From: Acidimicrobium ferrooxidans DSM 10331
Lineage (GTDB): Bacteria; Actinomycetota; Acidimicrobiia; Acidimicrobiales; Acidimicrobiaceae
Assembly (NCBI RefSeq): GCF_000023265.1
Contig: NC_013124.1
Location: forward strand, 992,001 to 1,056,000
Length of the DNA: 64,000 bases
Direction: 5' to 3'
Shown: positions 61,128 through 64,000 of the stretch, piece by piece
How the letters are laid out: each line of letters starts with the position of its first letter
How positions within the stretch are numbered: the first letter of the stretch is position 1
Notes under the pieces: generated by a model
The model's database searches: none
What the model was told of the DNA's origin: nothing
The model's input: the letters and a program-made list of their open reading frames with translations, nothing else
Translations under genes and position numbers: made by a program

Positions 61128-64000
61128 GTGGCAAGGTCCACGAGTGCACGGATTCAGCGGCATTTCACGGCTCCGGGGCTGCACCCGTACGAGACGGTGG
61201 GATGGGAGCGTCGCGACGCGCGGATCACGAACTGGCGTACCGGCGACGTCGCCTTTGAGCAACGAGACGTCGAGGTTCCCGTGACGTGGAGCCAGAACGC
61301 CACGAACATTCTCGCGCAGAAGTACTTCCGGGGCCATCTCGGCACACCGGAGCGGGAGGGCTCGTTGCGCCAGGTCGTCGATCGGATCGTGAATCGGATC
61401 GTGGCCTGGGGCGAGGCCGATGGCTACTTCGCCGACGACGACGAGCGCGATGCCTTCGCGGACGAGTTGCGCTGGCTGCTCGTCCATCAGCGAGCGGCGT
61501 TCAACTCGCCGGTCTGGTTCAACATCGGGGTCGAGGGCGTGCCGCAGCAGGCGAGCGCCTGTTTCATCCTCTCCGTCGATGACACGATGGAGTCCATCTT
61601 GAACTGGTACCACGAGGAAGGGATCATCTTCAAGGGTGGTTCTGGTGCCGGGGTGAACCTCTCCACCATCCGCTCCTCGGTCGAGCCGTTGGCAGGTGGT
61701 GGCACCGCTTCGGGGCCGGTGAGCTTCATGCGAGGCGCCGATGCCTCAGCGGGCACCATCAAGTCGGGAGGCAAGACGCGGCGGGCTGCCAAGATGGTCA
61801 TCTTGAACGTCGACCACCCCGACGTCGAGGAGTTCGTCTGGACGAAGGCCATCGAGGAACGCAAGGCGCGCGTGCTCGCAGAAGCCGGCTTCGACATGGG
61901 CGTCGACGGCAAGGATGCGTTCTCGATCCAGTACCAGAACGCCAACAACTCCGTGCGCGTGACCGATGAGTTCATGCAGGCCGTCGTCGAAGACCGGGAG
62001 TGGGAACTGCGGGCGGTGACGACGGGCGAGGTCACCAAGACGGTGCGTGCCCGTGACCTCTTCCATCAGATCGCCGAGGCCGCCTGGGAGTGCGCTGATC
62101 CAGGGCTCCAGTTCGACACCACCATCAATCGCTGGCATACCACGCCGAATGCCGGGCGGATCAACGGGTCGAATCCGTGCTTCCCGGGCTCGGCCAGGGT
62201 CCACACCAACAAAGGCCTCATCGCCTTCGAGGAGTTGACCAGGCGCGTGCTCGATGGCGAGGAGTTCCTGGTCTACACGCACGACAGCACGAGCCCTGAC
62301 GATCCTACGGAGCAGGTGCTGCTCTCCTCGCCAGAGGCGTTCATGGTCACCGGGTACAACCAAGTCGTCAAGTTGCGCTTCGACAACGGCGCCGAACTTC
62401 GCTGCACACCGGGACACCGCATCTTCACGGTCAATCGCGGTTACGTCGCGGCCGAGGACCTCACCCCGGAGGACGAGGTGCAGCTGCTGGATCTTCCGGC
62501 GCCAGCCACGGATGCATCCTGGGTGTTGCCGGTGGCAACCGATCCGGAGTTCTACCATCACAAGGGCGACCGCCGCGACCCGATGACCTTCCCAGAGCGC
62601 TGGAGCGAGGACTTCGCCCACTTCTTGGGTTGGCTCATCGGAGACGGGTCGCTCTCCAATGGGACGGTCGTGGCGACCTATGGGTCTCCAGACGACCAGC
62701 AGGAGATCTTGCCGATCCACCAGCAACTCCTGCTCGAGATCAACGGCAACAGGCCTCTGAAGGTGTCGACCCAAGCCAACGGCACCGTCCAGCTGCGCTT
62801 TGGCAGGCAACGGTTCATGCGGTTCTTGGAAGCGCTCGGCATGAAGAGGGCGAAGGGACCGGACAAGGATGTGCCGTGGGCGATCGAGCAGGCTCCAGCG
62901 GAGATCGTCGGCGCCTTTCTTCGAGGCTTGTTCGACGCCGATGGCACGGTGATCGTCGACCGCAACAAGGGGTCCTACGTTTCCCTTGGCTCGATCTCGA
63001 CGGGCTTGCTCCGCTCGGTGCAGCGACTGCTGACGACGTTCGGCATCACGAGCCGGATCTACAAGACGCGTTCGGGGTCGTCGAATGGGTCGTTCTCGTA
63101 CACCGGGCGTGATGGGGACGTGAGGGTGTACCCGAACCACGATGCTTATCAGCTACGGATCACCTCGGCGTCGATCGTGCGCTTCGCCGAGCACGTCGGG
63201 TTCGGCCTCGGCGCCAAGCAGGCGCGGCTGCGCGACATCGTGGGTGGACAGCAGTCCTACGAGGTTCGGCGGACGGCGCGGCTGACGGAGCGTCTCGAGG
63301 ACGGGATCGAGCTCACCTACAACCTGAGCGAGCCCAAGAACCATTCCTACATCGTCGATGGGATTGTGGTCCGGAACTGCTCGGAGTACATGCATCTCGA
63401 CAACTCGTCGTGCAATTTGGCTTCCATCAACCTGCTTGCCTACCTGGACGAGGACGGCAACTTCGACGTCGAGGGGTTCCGTCACACGGCGCGAGTGCTC
63501 ATCACGGCGCAAGACATCCTCGCCGGCAACGCCGACTACCCGACACCGAGGATCGCGGAGACGTCGCGGGCCTATCGGCAACTCGGGCTCGGCTATGCGA
63601 ATCTCGGGGCGATGCTGATGGCGCTCGGGCTCCCATACGACTCAGACGGCGGGCGCGCCTATGCGGCTGCGGTGACGGCGCTCATGACAGGAGCTGCGTA
63701 CGAGCGTTCTGCAGAGCTCGCCGAGCGCCTCGGCCCCTTCGCTGGATACGCCGACGATGCTGAGTCCATGCTGCGGGTGCTCGGGATGCATCGCGACGCC
63801 TTGGCGAAGGTCGATGGCGCTCCGGAGGCGATCGTCGAGGCCGCTCGTGCTTCGTGGGACATGGCCATCGCGCGCGCGAGCGAGGTCGGCGTCCGTAATG
63901 CCCAGGCATCGCTGCTCGCGCCGACCGGCACGATCGGGTTTCTCATGGACTGTGACACCACCGGTATCGAGCCGGACTTCTCACTGGTGAAGTACAAGAC
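61128..64000 (+). CDS. nrdJ: Vitamin B12-dependent (class II) ribonucleotide reductase, with intein; 3' end outside window
   Basis: Open from GTG 61128 to the window edge. The first extein part runs to 62177 and includes AFNSPVWFNIGVEGVPQQ, GGSGAGVNLSTIRS, and SAGTIKSGGKTRRAAKM, typical of NrdJ. The conserved N-x-C-x-E catalytic motif (NPCSEYMHL) is broken by an intein before its cysteine; the second extein part resumes at 63378. The enzyme reduces ribonucleotides with adenosylcobalamin and needs no oxygen, useful in low-oxygen or variable habitats. GTG is chosen for the homologous start and the purine-rich GAGAGGGAGG before it. Confidence 0.95.
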   Translation, partial: MARSTSARIQRHFTAPGLHPYETVGWERRDARITNWRTGDVAFEQRDVEVPVTWSQNATNILAQKYFRGHLGTPEREGSLRQVVDRIVNRIVAWGEADGYFADDDERDAFADELRWLLVHQRAAFNSPVWFNIGVEGVPQQASACFILSVDDTMESILNWYHEEGIIFKGGSGAGVNLSTIRSSVEPLAGGGTASGPVSFMRGADASAGTIKSGGKTRRAAKMVILNVDHPDVEEFVWTKAIEERKARVLAEAGFDMGVDGKDAFSIQYQNANNSVRVTDEFMQAVVEDREWELRAVTTGEVTKTVRARDLFHQIAEAAWECADPGLQFDTTINRWHTTPNAGRINGSNPCFPGSARVHTNKGLIAFEELTRRVLDGEEFLVYTHDSTSPDDPTEQVLLSSPEAFMVTGYNQVVKLRFDNGAELRCTPGHRIFTVNRGYVAAEDLTPEDEVQLLDLPAPATDASWVLPVATDPEFYHHKGDRRDPMTFPERWSEDFAHFLGWLIGDGSLSNGTVVATYGSPDDQQEILPIHQQLLLEINGNRPLKVSTQANGTVQLRFGRQRFMRFLEALGMKRAKGPDKDVPWAIEQAPAEIVGAFLRGLFDADGTVIVDRNKGSYVSLGSISTGLLRSVQRLLTTFGITSRIYKTRSGSSNGSFSYTGRDGDVRVYPNHDAYQLRITSASIVRFAEHVGFGLGAKQARLRDIVGGQQSYEVRRTARLTERLEDGIELTYNLSEPKNHSYIVDGIVVRNCSEYMHLDNSSCNLASINLLAYLDEDGNFDVEGFRHTARVLITAQDILAGNADYPTPRIAETSRAYRQLGLGYANLGAMLMALGLPYDSDGGRAYAAAVTALMTGAAYERSAELAERLGPFAGYADDAESMLRVLGMHRDALAKVDGAPEAIVEAARASWDMAIARASEVGVRNAQASLLAPTGTIGFLMDCDTTGIEPDFSLVKYK
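62178..63377 (+). other. Intein with LAGLIDADG endonuclease inside nrdJ (400 residues)
   Basis: It starts at Cys (CFPGSARVHTNKG, splicing block A), has block B ELRCTPGHRIFT with the TxxH motif, two LAGLIDADG motifs (FLGWLIGDGSLSNG and FLRGLFDADGTVIVD), and ends NHSYIVDGIVVRN before the extein Cys. The last residue is the required Asn and the +1 residue is Cys, so splicing should work. The penultimate residue is Arg instead of the usual His. Excision restores the NPCSEY motif. Confidence 0.93.

Overview
The window is high-GC DNA with tightly packed genes. Start codons are often GTG, and stop and start codons overlap (ATGA or GTGA) at many junctions. Gene content (sulfur-oxidation genes of the sHdr/lipoate-binding-protein type, a Psr-like molybdoenzyme, a persulfide-dioxygenase/rhodanese protein, a B12-dependent ribonucleotide reductase and an actinobacterial-style type I-E CRISPR repeat) suggests an actinobacterium, plausibly a sulfur- or iron-oxidising member of the Acidimicrobiia. 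The taxonomic call is inference; no rRNA or marker phylogeny is available here.

Layout. 1-4.3 kb: end of a sulfur-oxidation cluster. It encodes a membrane FeS oxidoreductase entering from outside the window, a two-zinc-finger protein, two GcvH-like lipoate-binding proteins, a DsrE3-type sulfur carrier and an unusual receiver-like/Rieske fusion. 4.6-11.35 kb: one type I-E CRISPR array (69 full repeats) split by two nested copies of an IS3-family element with a duplicated three-spacer block on either side. 11.37-20.13 kb: the complete type I-E cas operon on the minus strand (cas3-cas8e-cas11-cas7-cas5-cas6e-cas1-cas2), which runs into the array. 20.1-22.6 kb: a gene graveyard with a relic repeat-spacer-repeat unit and remains of at least two other IS3-type transposases. 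22.6-27.7 kb: a sugar ABC importer, its LacI regulator and a PfkB kinase. 27.7-31.4 kb: a flavin/FeS electron-transfer operon (small secreted protein, ApbE, ferric-reductase-like membrane protein, NuoF-like protein, ferredoxin). 31.5-38.4 kb: lipoate-protein ligase and a FtsW/RodA protein, divergent from a polyphosphate operon (ppk1, CYTH, ppx/gppA). 38.4-47.2 kb: housekeeping and central metabolism (FAD-linked oxidase, pgi, tal, AcuI-like reductase, coaE, HDOD protein, uvrB). 47.2-50.0 kb: persulfide dioxygenase-rhodanese with a clear promoter/operator, a kinase-like fragment, a DsrE protein and a GtrA protein. 50.2-60.8 kb: epimerase, TorD chaperone, Psr-like MoFeS complex, small membrane protein, YfhO-like protein and a glycosyltransferase. 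61.1-64.0 kb: start of nrdJ carrying an intein at the catalytic cysteine.

Functional picture. Sulfur chemistry recurs in at least four separate places: the LbpA/DsrE3 cluster, the lipoate ligase that could load LbpA, the persulfide dioxygenase, and the Psr-like complex plus a DsrE protein. The CRISPR locus looks functional at the level of protein motifs despite the insertion: every cas gene is intact, and repeats on both sides of the insertion sequences are identical apart from the degenerate distal one.
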